Shown here piece by piece: positions 46,092 through 55,236 of a stretch of DNA of 64,000 nt (its first letter is position 1; every line of letters begins with the position of its first letter). Location of the stretch: the NCBI RefSeq assembly GCF_000585995.1, contig NZ_CP007410.1, positions 4,615,430 through 4,679,429 of the forward strand, in the 5' to 3' direction. A model generated the notes under the pieces. That model saw nothing but the letters and a program-made list of their open reading frames with translations. It was not told where the DNA came from and did no database searches. This DNA comes from Pseudomonas brassicacearum. GTDB lineage: Bacteria > Pseudomonadota > Gammaproteobacteria > Pseudomonadales > Pseudomonadaceae. The translations under genes and the position numbers were made by a program.

Positions 46092-46115
46092 TAAATTCCC
46101 GCCCCAAGCGCTCGT
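46092..46115 (+). promoter_or_regulatory. PvdS iron-starvation box of pvdRT-opmQ
   Basis: TAAAT (46092-46096), 16 bases, CGT (46113-46115). It lies 67 bases before the pvdR start. Confidence 0.85.
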
Positions 46116-46182
46116 TTACCAGAACAGCCCCCCGTCCCTGTCCTGCCAGCGACGGGCCCGATACCTCCGGCCGGAACCCTGC

Positions 46183-47334
46183 ATGAAACGTCCCCGCCCT
46201 ACCCGACGCGCCTGGTTTTTAACCTTGGCCCTGCTTCCGGCCGTGGCCTTCGCCGCCTGGCAAGCGGTTGCACCGAATCGCGAGCCCTTGGCAACGGCGC
46301 CTGTCACCCGTGGCGATATCGAAAACAGCGTCACCGCCCTGGGCACTTTGCAACCGCGTCGCTACGTGGACGTCGGCGCCCAAGCCTCCGGGCAAATCCA
46401 GAAGATTCATGTAGAAGCCGGCGACGAGGTGCGTGAAGGCCAGTTGCTGGTTGAAATCGACCCTTCCACACAAAAGGCCCGGCTGGACGCCGGACGCTTC
46501 TCGATTGAAAACCTCAAGGCCCAGCTTCAGGAACAGCGCGCCCAACACGACCTGGCCCGGCAAAAATTCCGCCGTCAGCAACAACTCAAGGCCGGCGGCG
46601 CCACCCGCGAGGAAGACGTGCAGACCGCCCAGGCCGAAGTGCGGGCGACCCAGGCGCGGATCGACATGTTCCAGGCCCAGATCCGTCAGGCCCAGGCGAG
46701 TTTGCGCAGTGACGAGGCCGAGCTGGGCTACACGCGGATCTATGCGCCCATGAGCGGCACCGTGGTCGCCGTCGGCGCGCGGGAAGGCCAGACCCTCAAC
46801 GCCCAGCAACAAACCCCATTGATCCTGCGCATCGCCCGGCTGTCGCCGATGACGGTCTGGGCTGAAGTTTCAGAAGCGGACATCGGCCACGTCAAGCCGG
46901 GCATGACCGCCTATTTCACCACCCTGTCCGGTGGCACCCGTCGCTGGAGCAGCACCGTGCGCCAGATCCTCCCGGTGCCGCCACGCCCGCTGGAAGCCAG
47001 CCAGGGCGGCAGCCCGACCGGTGGCCGCAGTGGCAGCGAACGGGTGGTGCTCTACACCGTGCTGCTCGACGTGGACAACGCCGACCGCAGCCTGATGACC
47101 GACATGACCGCCCAAGTGTTTTTCGTCGCCGCCCAGGCCCAGAACGTACTGACCGTGCCCACCGCTGCATTACAGGACAACGCCGGCCAGGTGCGGGTGC
47201 TGGCCGACAATGGCGATGTCCAGTCGCGGGCCGTGCGCACCGGCGTCAGCGATCGACTGCGCATCCAGATCGTCGACGGCCTGAGCGAGGGCGAACAGGT
47301 GCTGATCGGCCCAGCCACCGGCAGCGGAGGCTGA
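46183..47334 (+). CDS. pvdR: Periplasmic adaptor PvdR of the pyoverdine efflux pump
   Basis: A 383-residue MacA-like membrane fusion protein. An N-terminal membrane anchor (about 9-26, AWFLTLALLPAVAFAAW) is followed by a lipoyl/biotinyl half (VDVGAQASGQIQKIHVEAGDEV), a long coiled-coil hairpin (about 95-185) and beta-barrel domains. Together with PvdT and OpmQ it recycles pyoverdine and expels unwanted forms from the periplasm. The start at 46183 sits after the PvdS box; the frame is open upstream. Its stop touches the pvdT start. Confidence 0.93.
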   Translation: MKRPRPTRRAWFLTLALLPAVAFAAWQAVAPNREPLATAPVTRGDIENSVTALGTLQPRRYVDVGAQASGQIQKIHVEAGDEVREGQLLVEIDPSTQKARLDAGRFSIENLKAQLQEQRAQHDLARQKFRRQQQLKAGGATREEDVQTAQAEVRATQARIDMFQAQIRQAQASLRSDEAELGYTRIYAPMSGTVVAVGAREGQTLNAQQQTPLILRIARLSPMTVWAEVSEADIGHVKPGMTAYFTTLSGGTRRWSSTVRQILPVPPRPLEASQGGSPTGGRSGSERVVLYTVLLDVDNADRSLMTDMTAQVFFVAAQAQNVLTVPTAALQDNAGQVRVLADNGDVQSRAVRTGVSDRLRIQIVDGLSEGEQVLIGPATGSGG

Positions 47335-49305
47335 ATGAACACGCCCCTGATCGAACTGCGGGACATTCGCAAGGCCTACGGCGGTGGCGACAGCCCCCGG
47401 GTGGAGGTGCTACGCGGCATCGATTTGTCCATCCACGCGGGGGAATTCCTGGCGATTGTCGGCGCGTCCGGCTCCGGTAAATCCACCTTGATGAACATCC
47501 TCGGCTGCCTCGACCGCCCCACCAGCGGCGAGTACCGTTTCGCCGGTGAAGACGTCGCCAATCTGGGCAGCGATGAATTGGCCTGGCTGCGGCGCGAAGC
47601 CTTCGGGTTCGTGTTCCAGGGCTATCACTTGATCCCGTCCGGCACCGCCCAGGAAAACGTCGAAATGCCGGCCATCTACGCCGGCACCTCGGCCGCCGAA
47701 CGCCATGCCCGCGCCAGCGCCCTGCTGGAACGCCTGGGCCTGGCCAGCCGCACCGGCAACCGTCCGCATCAGCTGTCCGGTGGCCAGCAGCAACGGGTGT
47801 CGATTGCCCGGGCACTGATGAACGGCGGCCACATCATCCTCGCCGACGAACCCACCGGCGCCCTCGACAGCCAGAGCGGCATCGAAGTCATGGCCTTGCT
47901 CGACGAACTGGCGAGCCAGGGCCATGTGGTGATCCTGATCACCCACGACCGCGAAGTGGCGGCCCGGGCCAAACGCATCATTGAAATCCGCGACGGCTCG
48001 ATCATCAGTGACAGCGCCACCTCTTTGCCGGCCGACGTGCAAGCCAATCCAAAGGCCCTGCAAGCCGTGGACCTGCGCCAGCGCCTGAGTGCCGGCAGCG
48101 AACACAACGGCGCCTGGAAAGGTGAGCTGGTGGACGCGGTACAGGCCGCGTGGCGGGTGATGTGGATCAACCGTTTCCGCACCGCCCTGACCTTGCTCGG
48201 CATCGTCATCGGCGTGGCCTCGGTGGTGGTGATGCTGGCGGTGGGCGAAGGCAGCAAGCGCCAGGTCATGGCCCAGATGGGCGCGTTCGGCTCCAACATC
48301 ATCTACCTCAACGGCAGCGCACCCAGCCCACGCGCGGCCAAGGGCATCATCAGCGAATACGACCTGGCTGCCCTCGCCGCCCTGCCCGAAGTGCAGCGGA
48401 TCATGCCGGTCAACGGTGCCGAAGCCAGCGTGCGTTTCGGCAACCTCGACCACACCAGCTACGTCGGCGGCAATGACACGAATTTCCCGATCATCTTCAA
48501 TTGGCCGGTGGCCCAGGGCAGTTACTTCAGCGAGGCCGATGAGCGTAGCGCCGCCGCGGTGGCGGTGATCGGCTACCGGGTCCGGCAGAAACTGCTCAAG
48601 GACGTCGCCGACCCCATCGGCCGCTACATCCTGATCGAGAACATGCCGTTCCAGGTGGTCGGCGTGCTGGCCGAAAAAGGCGCCAGCTCCGGGGATTCGG
48701 ACGCCGACAACCGCATCGCCGTGCCCTACTCCGCCGCCAGCGTGCGGCTGTTCGGCAGTCGTCATCCCGAGTACGTGGTGATCGCCGCCAAGGACGCGGG
48801 CAAGGTCAAGGAAGCCGAGCAAGCCGTCTCTCGAACGCTGTTGCGCCTGCATGAAGGCAAGCAGGATTTCGAACTGACCAACAACGCCGCGATGATCCAG
48901 GCCGAGGCCCGCACCCAGGGCACGCTGTCGCTGATGCTCGGCGCCATCGCGGCGATTTCGCTGTTGGTGGGCGGCATCGGCGTGATGAACATCATGCTCA
49001 TGACCGTGCGCGAACGGACCCGGGAAATCGGCATCCGCATGGCCACCGGCGCTCGCCAGCGCGACATCCTGCGCCAGTTCCTCACCGAAGCGGTGATGCT
49101 CTCGGTGGTCGGCGGGCTGGCGGGCATCGGCTTGGCCCTGCTGGTGGGCGGCGCATTGCTGCTGGGCAAGGTCGCCGTGGCGTTCGAATGGCTGGCAGTG
49201 TTCGGCGCCTTCGGCTGCGCCCTGGTCACCGGCGTCGTCTTCGGTTTCATGCCGGCCCGCAAGGCCGCCCGCCTCGACCCGGTCGCGGCCCTCACCAGTG
49301 AATGA
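47335..49305 (+). CDS. pvdT: MacB-like ABC transporter PvdT
   Basis: A 656-residue fusion of ATPase and permease. The ABC domain (about 1-235) has Walker [10 protein letters not shown] (43-51), signature LSGGQQQR and Walker [12 protein letters not shown]. Then come TM1 (about 282-305), a periplasmic MacB domain (about 310-525) and three more TMs at the C-terminus ([21 protein letters not shown]...). It powers the PvdRT-OpmQ pump. It begins directly at the pvdR stop with no gap, so translation is coupled. Confidence 0.95.
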   Translation: MNTPLIELRDIRKAYGGGDSPRVEVLRGIDLSIHAGEFLAIVGASGSGKSTLMNILGCLDRPTSGEYRFAGEDVANLGSDELAWLRREAFGFVFQGYHLIPSGTAQENVEMPAIYAGTSAAERHARASALLERLGLASRTGNRPHQLSGGQQQRVSIARALMNGGHIILADEPTGALDSQSGIEVMALLDELASQGHVVILITHDREVAARAKRIIEIRDGSIISDSATSLPADVQANPKALQAVDLRQRLSAGSEHNGAWKGELVDAVQAAWRVMWINRFRTALTLLGIVIGVASVVVMLAVGEGSKRQVMAQMGAFGSNIIYLNGSAPSPRAAKGIISEYDLAALAALPEVQRIMPVNGAEASVRFGNLDHTSYVGGNDTNFPIIFNWPVAQGSYFSEADERSAAAVAVIGYRVRQKLLKDVADPIGRYILIENMPFQVVGVLAEKGASSGDSDADNRIAVPYSAASVRLFGSRHPEYVVIAAKDAGKVKEAEQAVSRTLLRLHEGKQDFELTNNAAMIQAEARTQGTLSLMLGAIAAISLLVGGIGVMNIMLMTVRERTREIGIRMATGARQRDILRQFLTEAVMLSVVGGLAGIGLALLVGGALLLGKVAVAFEWLAVFGAFGCALVTGVVFGFMPARKAARLDPVAALTSE

Positions 49306-49315
49306 ACCTCCTCCC

Positions 49316-50710
49316 ATGAAAGCGCCCCTGACCCTCCTGGCCGCCAGCCTGCTATTGGCGGCCTGCGCCAGCCCGTTGTCGCCGCCGGACAGCGGCATCC
49401 AGCCGCCACCGGCCTGGCAGCACCTCGACACGCCCAGCGCGCGCGCCGATAACCAGCAATGGTGGACGCACTTCGGCAGCCCACAGTTGAACCGGCTGAT
49501 CGAACAGGCGCGCCTGGACAGCCACGACCTGGCCGCCGCCATGGCCCGGGTGCGCCAGGCCCAGGCCAGCGCGGTGATCGCCGGCGCGCCGCTGCTGCCG
49601 GAAATCCAGGCCGGGCTCAATGGCAATCGCCAGGAGTTGCTGCGGGGCAAGGGTTATAGCCAATTGGACGTGGATCAGAATAACCGCACCATTGATTACT
49701 ACGACGCCAACCTCAGCGCCAGCTATGAACTGGATTTCTGGGGCGGCAAACGGGCGGCCCGGGACAGTGCGTTGAGCACGCTCTCGGCCAGCCAGTTCGA
49801 CCGGGCGACCGTGGAATTGACCTTGCTCAGCGCGGTCGCCAACAGCTACACCCAAGCATTGTCCCTGCACGAACAACGACGCATCGCCGAACTGAACCTG
49901 GCCAACGCCGAAAGTGTGCTCGAGCTGGTACAAACCCGCTACGACGCCGGCAGCGCCACGGCCCTGGAGCTGTCCCAACAGAAAAGCCTGGTGGCGGCGC
50001 AGCAACGCCGCTTGCCCCAAGTGCAGCAACAGGCCAAGGAAGCACTGATTACCCTGGCGGCGCTGCTGGGGCAACCGGTGCAGGCGGTCAGGCTCGACGA
50101 TGAGCAGTTCGAACACCTGCAGTGGCCTTCCATCGACGCCGGGGTGCCCAGCGACCTGCTACGCCGCCGCCCGGACATCGCCGCCGCCGAAGCGCGCCTC
50201 ACCGCTGCCCAGGCCGACATCAGCGTGGCCCGCGCCGCCATGCTGCCCTCCGTCACCCTGGGCCTGAGCCTGGGCACTGGCGCCGACATCGCCGACCAGT
50301 TGCTGCGCAACAACGTCTACAACCTCAGCGCCGGTTTGGCCGCGCCGATCTTCAACAACGGCCGCCTGCGGGCCGAACGGGACAAGGCCACTGCCCGCCA
50401 GGAGGAACTGCTGGAACTCTATCGCGCCGCCATCATCAACGGCTTCGCCGACGTCGAAAAAGCCCTGAACAGCATCCACGGCCTGGACCAGCAGCGGCAG
50501 TGGCAAACCGAAGAACTGCACCAGGCCCAGACCGCCTTCGACATCGCCCAGCGCCGCTACCAGGCCGGCGCCGAAGATTTGCTCACCGTACTGGAAACCC
50601 AACGCACCCTCTACACCGCTCAGGACATGAACGTGCAACTAAGACTGGCGCGGGTGCAGGCGAGCGTGGCGTTATACAGGGCATTGGGTGGGGGGTGGCG
50701 GGTGATGTAA
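49316..50710 (+). CDS. opmQ: Outer membrane factor OpmQ
   Basis: A 464-residue RND-type outer-membrane channel (TolC-like OMF). The lipobox is LLAAC (Cys20), and the two repeated OEP domains cover about 55-250 and 265-455. LLRRRPDIAAAEARL is the family signature. It closes the PvdRT-OpmQ tripartite pump. The frame is open from GTG 49298, but ATG 49316 gives the lipoprotein signal. It lies 10 bases after the pvdT stop. Confidence 0.93.
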   Translation: MKAPLTLLAASLLLAACASPLSPPDSGIQPPPAWQHLDTPSARADNQQWWTHFGSPQLNRLIEQARLDSHDLAAAMARVRQAQASAVIAGAPLLPEIQAGLNGNRQELLRGKGYSQLDVDQNNRTIDYYDANLSASYELDFWGGKRAARDSALSTLSASQFDRATVELTLLSAVANSYTQALSLHEQRRIAELNLANAESVLELVQTRYDAGSATALELSQQKSLVAAQQRRLPQVQQQAKEALITLAALLGQPVQAVRLDDEQFEHLQWPSIDAGVPSDLLRRRPDIAAAEARLTAAQADISVARAAMLPSVTLGLSLGTGADIADQLLRNNVYNLSAGLAAPIFNNGRLRAERDKATARQEELLELYRAAIINGFADVEKALNSIHGLDQQRQWQTEELHQAQTAFDIAQRRYQAGAEDLLTVLETQRTLYTAQDMNVQLRLARVQASVALYRALGGGWRVM

Positions 50711-50728
50711 GCCTGAAGCCAAGTGACA

Positions 50729-50864
50729 CCTGTGGCGAGGGAGCTTGCTCCCGCTGGGCTGCGCAGCAGCCCAAATGACCGGCACCTCGGTGGGACAGAA
50801 GTTTTGAGGGGCCTGGTTTTGGGGCTGCTGCGCAGCCCAGCGGGGATAAATCCCCTCGCCACAA
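50729..50864. repeat. REPIN, chimeric class B arms
   Basis: The left arm is the usual class B (GAGGGAGCTTGCTCCCGC) and the right arm is the variant with GGGGATAAATCCCC. The spacer contains GGCACCTCGGTGGGACAGAA. It is related to the copies at 50901 and 51757. Confidence 0.9.
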
Positions 50865-50900
50865 TGGTGTTCACTTGAGTTCAATCCCAAGCCAAGTACA

Positions 50901-51036
50901 CCTGTGGCGAGGGAGCTTGCTCCCGCTGGGCTGCGCAGCAGCCCCAATGGCCGGCACCTCGGTGGGTCAGATGTTTTTGAGGGGGCTGGTTTTGGGGCTG
51001 CTTCGCAGCCCAGCGGGAGCAAGCTCCCTCGCCACA
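50901..51036. repeat. REPIN, class B, copy flanking the DUF6124 cassette
   Basis: Full class B arms with a spacer almost identical to the copy at 51757-51892, in the same orientation. The similarity extends into both flanks (AAGCCAAG before, AACTGCGTTC after). Confidence 0.92.
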
Positions 51037-51264
51037 ACTGCGTTCGCTTCAGTGCTGTTGAGGCTGCAATGTAGGACGTCCGAGAGAGGCTACGCCGCCT
51101 TGCGCCATTACCTACAACTGCGCCAGAATCCGCCGGCTTGTGCGCCTGGCTCGTGGCTTTTACTGTTTCCGGGTCGCTGATTTCAGCGATCGGGTTTGGT
51201 AGCCCGTGAGTTAACTAGGCGCAAGCGCCACCTCCTACAGATGCTCTCTCGGTGTCTGTTTCAT

Positions 51265-51342
51265 GGTGGCCGTGCGCAGGGCGTCTTCGGGCGCGCCGGG
51301 TTCCTAGTGCTCCGGTCTACCAACCCGCGTACGGCCGCCACC
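51265..51342 (+). other. Structured leader element upstream of the DUF6124-like gene
   Basis: GGTGGCCGTGCGC (51265-51277) can pair with GCGTACGGCCGCCACC (51327-51342) into a long stem enclosing a G+C-rich loop. Similar leaders, from memory, precede small Pseudomonas genes of the DUF3077/DUF6124 type. The 360-base gap also has a second hairpin, GTCGCTGATTTCAGCGAT, near 51173-51190. No gene is visible. Confidence 0.5.
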
Positions 51343-51397
51343 CCATCGTTTGGTAGCGATAGTGTCGGCTCCTGAAACTAATACTAGGAGTTACACC

Positions 51398-51723
51398 ATG
51401 TTCAAGATCACCCCCAATCCCCCGAAGACGATTCCAAAAAACTCAACGAAGCCGCCGACCGCGCCCTCGCCTTTTACCTCGATCCCAAACCTGAAAAACC
51501 CAATCCGCCACCGGGCCAGTTGTTCACTGTTGCAGAAGGCGTGGACATGGAAGGCCTGCTGGCCAACCTCAGCGAAACCCTGGCTTCGGTCAATGCCATG
51601 GCCAGTGACCTGGCGTTTGAACTGGACGGCTCGCGGCGGCATGTTGCTTTGGAGATTCAGCAGATGATCGAGCTGGGTGAACTGTTGGCGAATCGCGCAC
51701 TAGACATCGCCGCGCCGCGCTAA
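51398..51723 (+). pseudogene. DUF6124-like small protein, frameshifted
   Basis: Starts MFKITPNPP after AGGAG. The continuation with family-like sequence (SKKLNEAADRALAFYLDPKP ... FTVAEGVDMEGLLANLSETL ... ELGELLANRALDI) is in another frame. Adding one C in the C5 run at 51419-51423 restores a single frame of about 108 codons. Such helical proteins are common in Pseudomonas and have no known function. It lies between two near-identical REPINs. The break is either a sequencing undercall or a real mutation. Confidence 0.75.
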
Positions 51724-51756
51724 AAACCTTCACAACAAATCTCAAGCCAAGCGATA

Positions 51757-51892
51757 CCCGTGGCGAGGGAGCTTGCTCCCGCTGGGCTGCGCAGCAGCCC
51801 CAATGGCAGGCACCGCGGTGGGTCAGATGTTTTTGAGGGGGCAGGTTTGGGGCCTGCTTCGCAGCCCAGCGGGAGCAAGCTCCCTCGCCACA
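51757..51892. repeat. REPIN, class B, second flanking copy
   Basis: Near-identical direct copy of 50901-51036, with spacer differences at only a few positions. It lies just before the pvdP stop. Confidence 0.92.
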
Positions 51893-51927
51893 ACTGCGTT
51901 CACTTTAGTTTTTTGGGGCGGCGGGGT

Positions 51928-53550
51928 TTACACCGGCTTGCTCTTGAGATTGCGCGCATACCACGGCCGTTGCGGCACGCGGCGAAACAGTTCGGAGAGC
52001 TTTTTGTCGTCGCTGCCGAAGGTAATGCGCAGCGCCAGTTTCATGGTTTCCGGGTCCATTTCCACCGAGCGACCGACCTGCAGCCCGGGCGTGGTGCTGC
52101 AGCCGTGGGTGTCCGGGCCCAGCCAGGGGTCGGCGATTTCCACCCAGCGGCCGGGGGCGAACCAAGGTACGCCGTTGACTTGCAACCGGCTCACTTCACC
52201 CGGATGAAAACGCTCATGGGCACGGAACCAGTCTTCGAGGCGGTCGTCGATCCAGCCATGGAAGGCCCAGAACACTGGGCTCACATGGGAGGAAAATGGA
52301 TCACCGAGGAAGTCGTTTTCCGCCGCGTACCAGCGCTGGGCGAAGTCGTCCGGGTCGCGGGCGAACGGCACCGGGTGACCGTTGGAAGGGTCACGCGGCA
52401 CCGAGGCCCAGCGCATGTGCAACCAGTCGTGCAGGCCCAGTTCCACTTCCGAGCCGAACTGGCCCAGGGTCAGTTTCGACAGATAACGCGGGTCGCGGTA
52501 GCGCGATTCCCAGACCTGGAAATTGCTGTGGTAGGTCTCGGCGGTCTTGATGTCGCTGACCCACTGGGCGTATTGCTCGTCGCCATCGGCCAGCCAGGTG
52601 GGCGGCAAGGCGGTGCCGTCGTGGTTGTCGAAATAGCGGGCGAACCCCTGGCGATCACGCTCCAGCTCCGGTTGCGGCAACGGGAAGCGCGGCCATGATG
52701 GCAGCGGCTGGAACGAACGCGCGGTGCCGAGCATGTGCCGGTGCATGAAAAAGAAATCGACGCCCGAGCCGTTGCGATCCTTGCGCGGCCCGCGGGCGTC
52801 GCGCTCCTGATCCCTGGGCCCGGGTTGCCAGCCGATGCCTCGCAGGGCGTTGCGTTTGTCTTCGTCCAGGGTGTGCCATTTATCCCGGGAGGCATGCCAG
52901 AGTTGGTGGAACAGCCGATGCTCGGGCGACACCAGCCAGGCCAGCAGCGCCGGGCTCAGCGGCGTACGCTCGCGGGCTTCGGGGAATGGCTGCTTGCGGG
53001 CGATGAATTGATTGTCGAGTTCCAGCAGGCCCAGCGGACGATCCAACCGCAACACCCGACCGCTGAGCGTCGCGGGGCCGGCATTGCCGAAGCCGGCCCA
53101 GACTTCATCCAGGGTCATGGTGAATTCGTAGTCCGGCGCACCGCCCGGGGCCTGGGCTCCGATCAGTCGCCAGCTCAGTTGCTTGGGGTCGGTGCCGGCC
53201 AAATCGCCCAACACCCGATAGCGTGGCTCATCCCCGGCGCGCAACCGCTCGGCGGTGTCGAGGCACCCCACCAGGCCACGGCCCTTGTGGCCGATATCGA
53301 GGAACACCTGGAGATCGTCCTGGGGTAAGCCGTCGAGGCCGGCGTCGCGACCGGTGAAACGGATCGTCCATATGCCCCGCAACGTATCGGCCCGACGCTG
53401 GCCCGCCACGTCCGCCACATCGAACGAGGCCTCGCCGGGGGTGATGGTCGGGTCCGGCCGGGTCAATTCGCGATGCCCGTAATACACCGCAGGCACGGCG
53501 GCACCAGTCAGCGCCAGGCCTGCCATGAACCATCGTCGAGAAATCGTCAT
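51928..53550 (-). CDS. pvdP: Tyrosinase-like PvdP, pyoverdine chromophore maturation
   Basis: PvdP is a periplasmic copper tyrosinase that completes the fluorescent chromophore of dihydropyoverdine. The 540-residue product (PAO1 about 544) starts with a Tat-type signal (SRRWFMAGLALTGAAVPA). Copper-binding histidines are in HRLFHQLWH, FFFMHRHMLG, HDWLHMRW and FWAFHGWIDD. The start at 53550 has AAGG upstream; the open frame extends 61 codons through REP sequence. A PvdS box lies 47 bases upstream. Confidence 0.94.
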   Translation of the reverse strand: MTISRRWFMAGLALTGAAVPAVYYGHRELTRPDPTITPGEASFDVADVAGQRRADTLRGIWTIRFTGRDAGLDGLPQDDLQVFLDIGHKGRGLVGCLDTAERLRAGDEPRYRVLGDLAGTDPKQLSWRLIGAQAPGGAPDYEFTMTLDEVWAGFGNAGPATLSGRVLRLDRPLGLLELDNQFIARKQPFPEARERTPLSPALLAWLVSPEHRLFHQLWHASRDKWHTLDEDKRNALRGIGWQPGPRDQERDARGPRKDRNGSGVDFFFMHRHMLGTARSFQPLPSWPRFPLPQPELERDRQGFARYFDNHDGTALPPTWLADGDEQYAQWVSDIKTAETYHSNFQVWESRYRDPRYLSKLTLGQFGSEVELGLHDWLHMRWASVPRDPSNGHPVPFARDPDDFAQRWYAAENDFLGDPFSSHVSPVFWAFHGWIDDRLEDWFRAHERFHPGEVSRLQVNGVPWFAPGRWVEIADPWLGPDTHGCSTTPGLQVGRSVEMDPETMKLALRITFGSDDKKLSELFRRVPQRPWYARNLKSKPV

Positions 53551-53596
53551 TGCCTTACCTGTGTCCAGCCCTGGAACGGGCTTTATCCAAGCTAGA

Positions 53597-53620
53597 ACGA
53601 TGGGCGGGCTGACAAATTTA
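53597..53620 (-). promoter_or_regulatory. PvdS iron-starvation box of pvdP
   Basis: On the minus strand TAAAT (53620-53616), 16 bases, CGT (53599-53597). It lies 46 bases upstream of the pvdP start. Confidence 0.85.
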
Positions 53621-53637
53621 TAGAGGCTTCGAGGGCC

Positions 53638-53664
53638 CCATCGCGAGCAAGCTCGCTCCCACCA
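53638..53664. repeat. Single class A REP
   Basis: One arm, ATCGCGAGCAAGCTCGCTCC, with no partner at normal distance. It is followed 40 bases later by a complete pair. Confidence 0.85.
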
Positions 53665-53705
53665 TAGAGGTGAGTACATTCGATGAAATTTTGATGGGTT
53701 CAAGG

Positions 53706-53779
53706 CCGCCTTCGCGAGCAAGCCCGCTCCCACAGGTGACCGCGTTCCAATGTGGGAGCGAGCTTGCTCGCGAAGGGGC
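53706..53779. repeat. REPIN, class A, short spacer
   Basis: Inverted arms CTTCGCGAGCAAGCCCGCTC and TGTGGGAGCGAGCTTGCTCG with a spacer of only about 18 bases, between the two divergent PvdS boxes. Confidence 0.9.
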
Positions 53780-53792
53780 CCTTGAAAGCGCC

Positions 53793-53816
53793 TAAATTTT
53801 CCGCCCGATCACTCGT
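53793..53816 (+). promoter_or_regulatory. PvdS iron-starvation box of pvdMNO
   Basis: TAAAT (53793-53797), 16 bases, CGT (53814-53816). It lies 49 bases upstream of the pvdM start. Confidence 0.85.
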
Positions 53817-53865
53817 TCTCCCCAGATAGCAAAGGCCCCTGCGGCGAACCTGACTGAGATCGGCA

Positions 53866-55236
53866 ATGACAACACGACGTTCGAAAAAGGCTCTTTTCAT
53901 CGGCCTGCCATTGGCCCTGGCGCTGGCCGTCGGTGGCGGTCTGGCAGCCTGGGACCACTGGTGGCGGGACAACCCCGGCTACCCGGTCAAGGTGATGAAA
54001 GAAGCCCGGGAGCTGCACGAACGCCTGCTGTCGTTTGACAGCCACATCACCGTGCCGCTGGATTTCGGCACCGCTGGCAACGAAGCCGACAAGGACGGTA
54101 GCGGCCAGTTCGACCTGGTCAAAGCCAATCGCGGGCAGCTATCCGGCGCGGCCCTGACGGTATTCGGCTGGCCCGAACTGTGGAACGGCGACAACGCGCC
54201 GCACAAACCTACCGCCGGTTTCGTCGAGGAAGCACGCAACCAACAGGAAGTGCGCTACAAGATCATCACCGGCCTGGTCCGGGACTTCCCCAACCAGGTC
54301 GCCATCGCCTACACCCCGGATGATTTCCGCCGCCTGCACGGCGAAGGCAAGTTCGCGATTTTCATCAGCATGCTCAACGCCTACCCCCTGGGCCATGACC
54401 TGAGCCTGCTGGACCTGTGGACGGCGCGGGGCATGCGCATGTTCGGCTTCAGCTACATCGGCAACAACGACTGGGCCGACTCCTCGCGCCCGCTGCCGTT
54501 CTTCAACGACTCCCCCGACGCCCTCGGCGGCCTGTCAGACATCGGCAAGCAAGCGGTGACGCGCCTGAACGACCTCGGCGTGATCATCGACGTGTCGCAA
54601 ATGTCGACCCAGGCCCTGGAGCAAGTCGCGCAGCTGAGCCGCACGCCGCTGGTGGCCTCCCACTCCGCGCCCCGGGCGATGGTGGACATCCCGCGCAACC
54701 TCAGCGACAAGGAACTGCAGCTGATCAAGGCCAGTGGCGGCGTGGTGCAGATCGTCGGCTTCTCCCAATACCTGCGCCCGCTGACGCAAAAAACCCAGGA
54801 CAAACTCAACGCCTTGCGCGAGCGTTTTGGTCTGCAACCGCTGCCCAACCTGGCGATGGCGCTGATGCCCGGCGACCCGATCATCGCCGCCTGGCCGGAG
54901 CAGAAGTTCGGCCAGTACGCCTCCCAGCTCTACGCCATTCTCGAGGAAGAACCCAAGGCCAGCCTCAAGGACCTGGGGGATGCCATCGACTACACCGTGC
55001 GCAAGATCGGCATCGACCACGTCGGCATCAGTTCGGACTTCAATGAGGGTGGCGGCGTGAAAGGCTGGGAGAACGTTGGCGACATCCGCAACGTCACCGC
55101 CGAACTGCTCACCCGTGGCTACTCCGAAGCCGACATCGCCAAACTGTGGGGCGGCAATTTCCTGCGGGTCTGGGACCAGGTGCAGAAAGCCGCAAAACCC
55201 GCATTGGCCTCGAACCAGAAGGCCGTCCAGCCATGA
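53866..55236 (+). CDS. pvdM: PvdM, dipeptidase-like pyoverdine maturation protein
   Basis: A 456-residue periplasmic protein of the M19 renal-dipeptidase family, needed for oxidation of ferribactin in the periplasm. It has an N-terminal membrane/signal segment (about 8-28, ALFIGLPLALALAVGGGLAA). Family segments include LLSFDSHITVPLDF, VIIDVSQMS, VASHSAPRA and IGIDHVGISSDFNEGGG. The metal sites are close to those of dipeptidases. It is the first gene of pvdMNO, and its stop overlaps the pvdN start (ATGA). Confidence 0.94.
   Translation: MTTRRSKKALFIGLPLALALAVGGGLAAWDHWWRDNPGYPVKVMKEARELHERLLSFDSHITVPLDFGTAGNEADKDGSGQFDLVKANRGQLSGAALTVFGWPELWNGDNAPHKPTAGFVEEARNQQEVRYKIITGLVRDFPNQVAIAYTPDDFRRLHGEGKFAIFISMLNAYPLGHDLSLLDLWTARGMRMFGFSYIGNNDWADSSRPLPFFNDSPDALGGLSDIGKQAVTRLNDLGVIIDVSQMSTQALEQVAQLSRTPLVASHSAPRAMVDIPRNLSDKELQLIKASGGVVQIVGFSQYLRPLTQKTQDKLNALRERFGLQPLPNLAMALMPGDPIIAAWPEQKFGQYASQLYAILEEEPKASLKDLGDAIDYTVRKIGIDHVGISSDFNEGGGVKGWENVGDIRNVTAELLTRGYSEADIAKLWGGNFLRVWDQVQKAAKPALASNQKAVQP

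Noticed and set aside
47410..49650. A 746-codon minus-strand open frame
   Set aside because: It is the antisense of pvdT/opmQ, rich in His, Gln and Arg as expected for a shadow frame.
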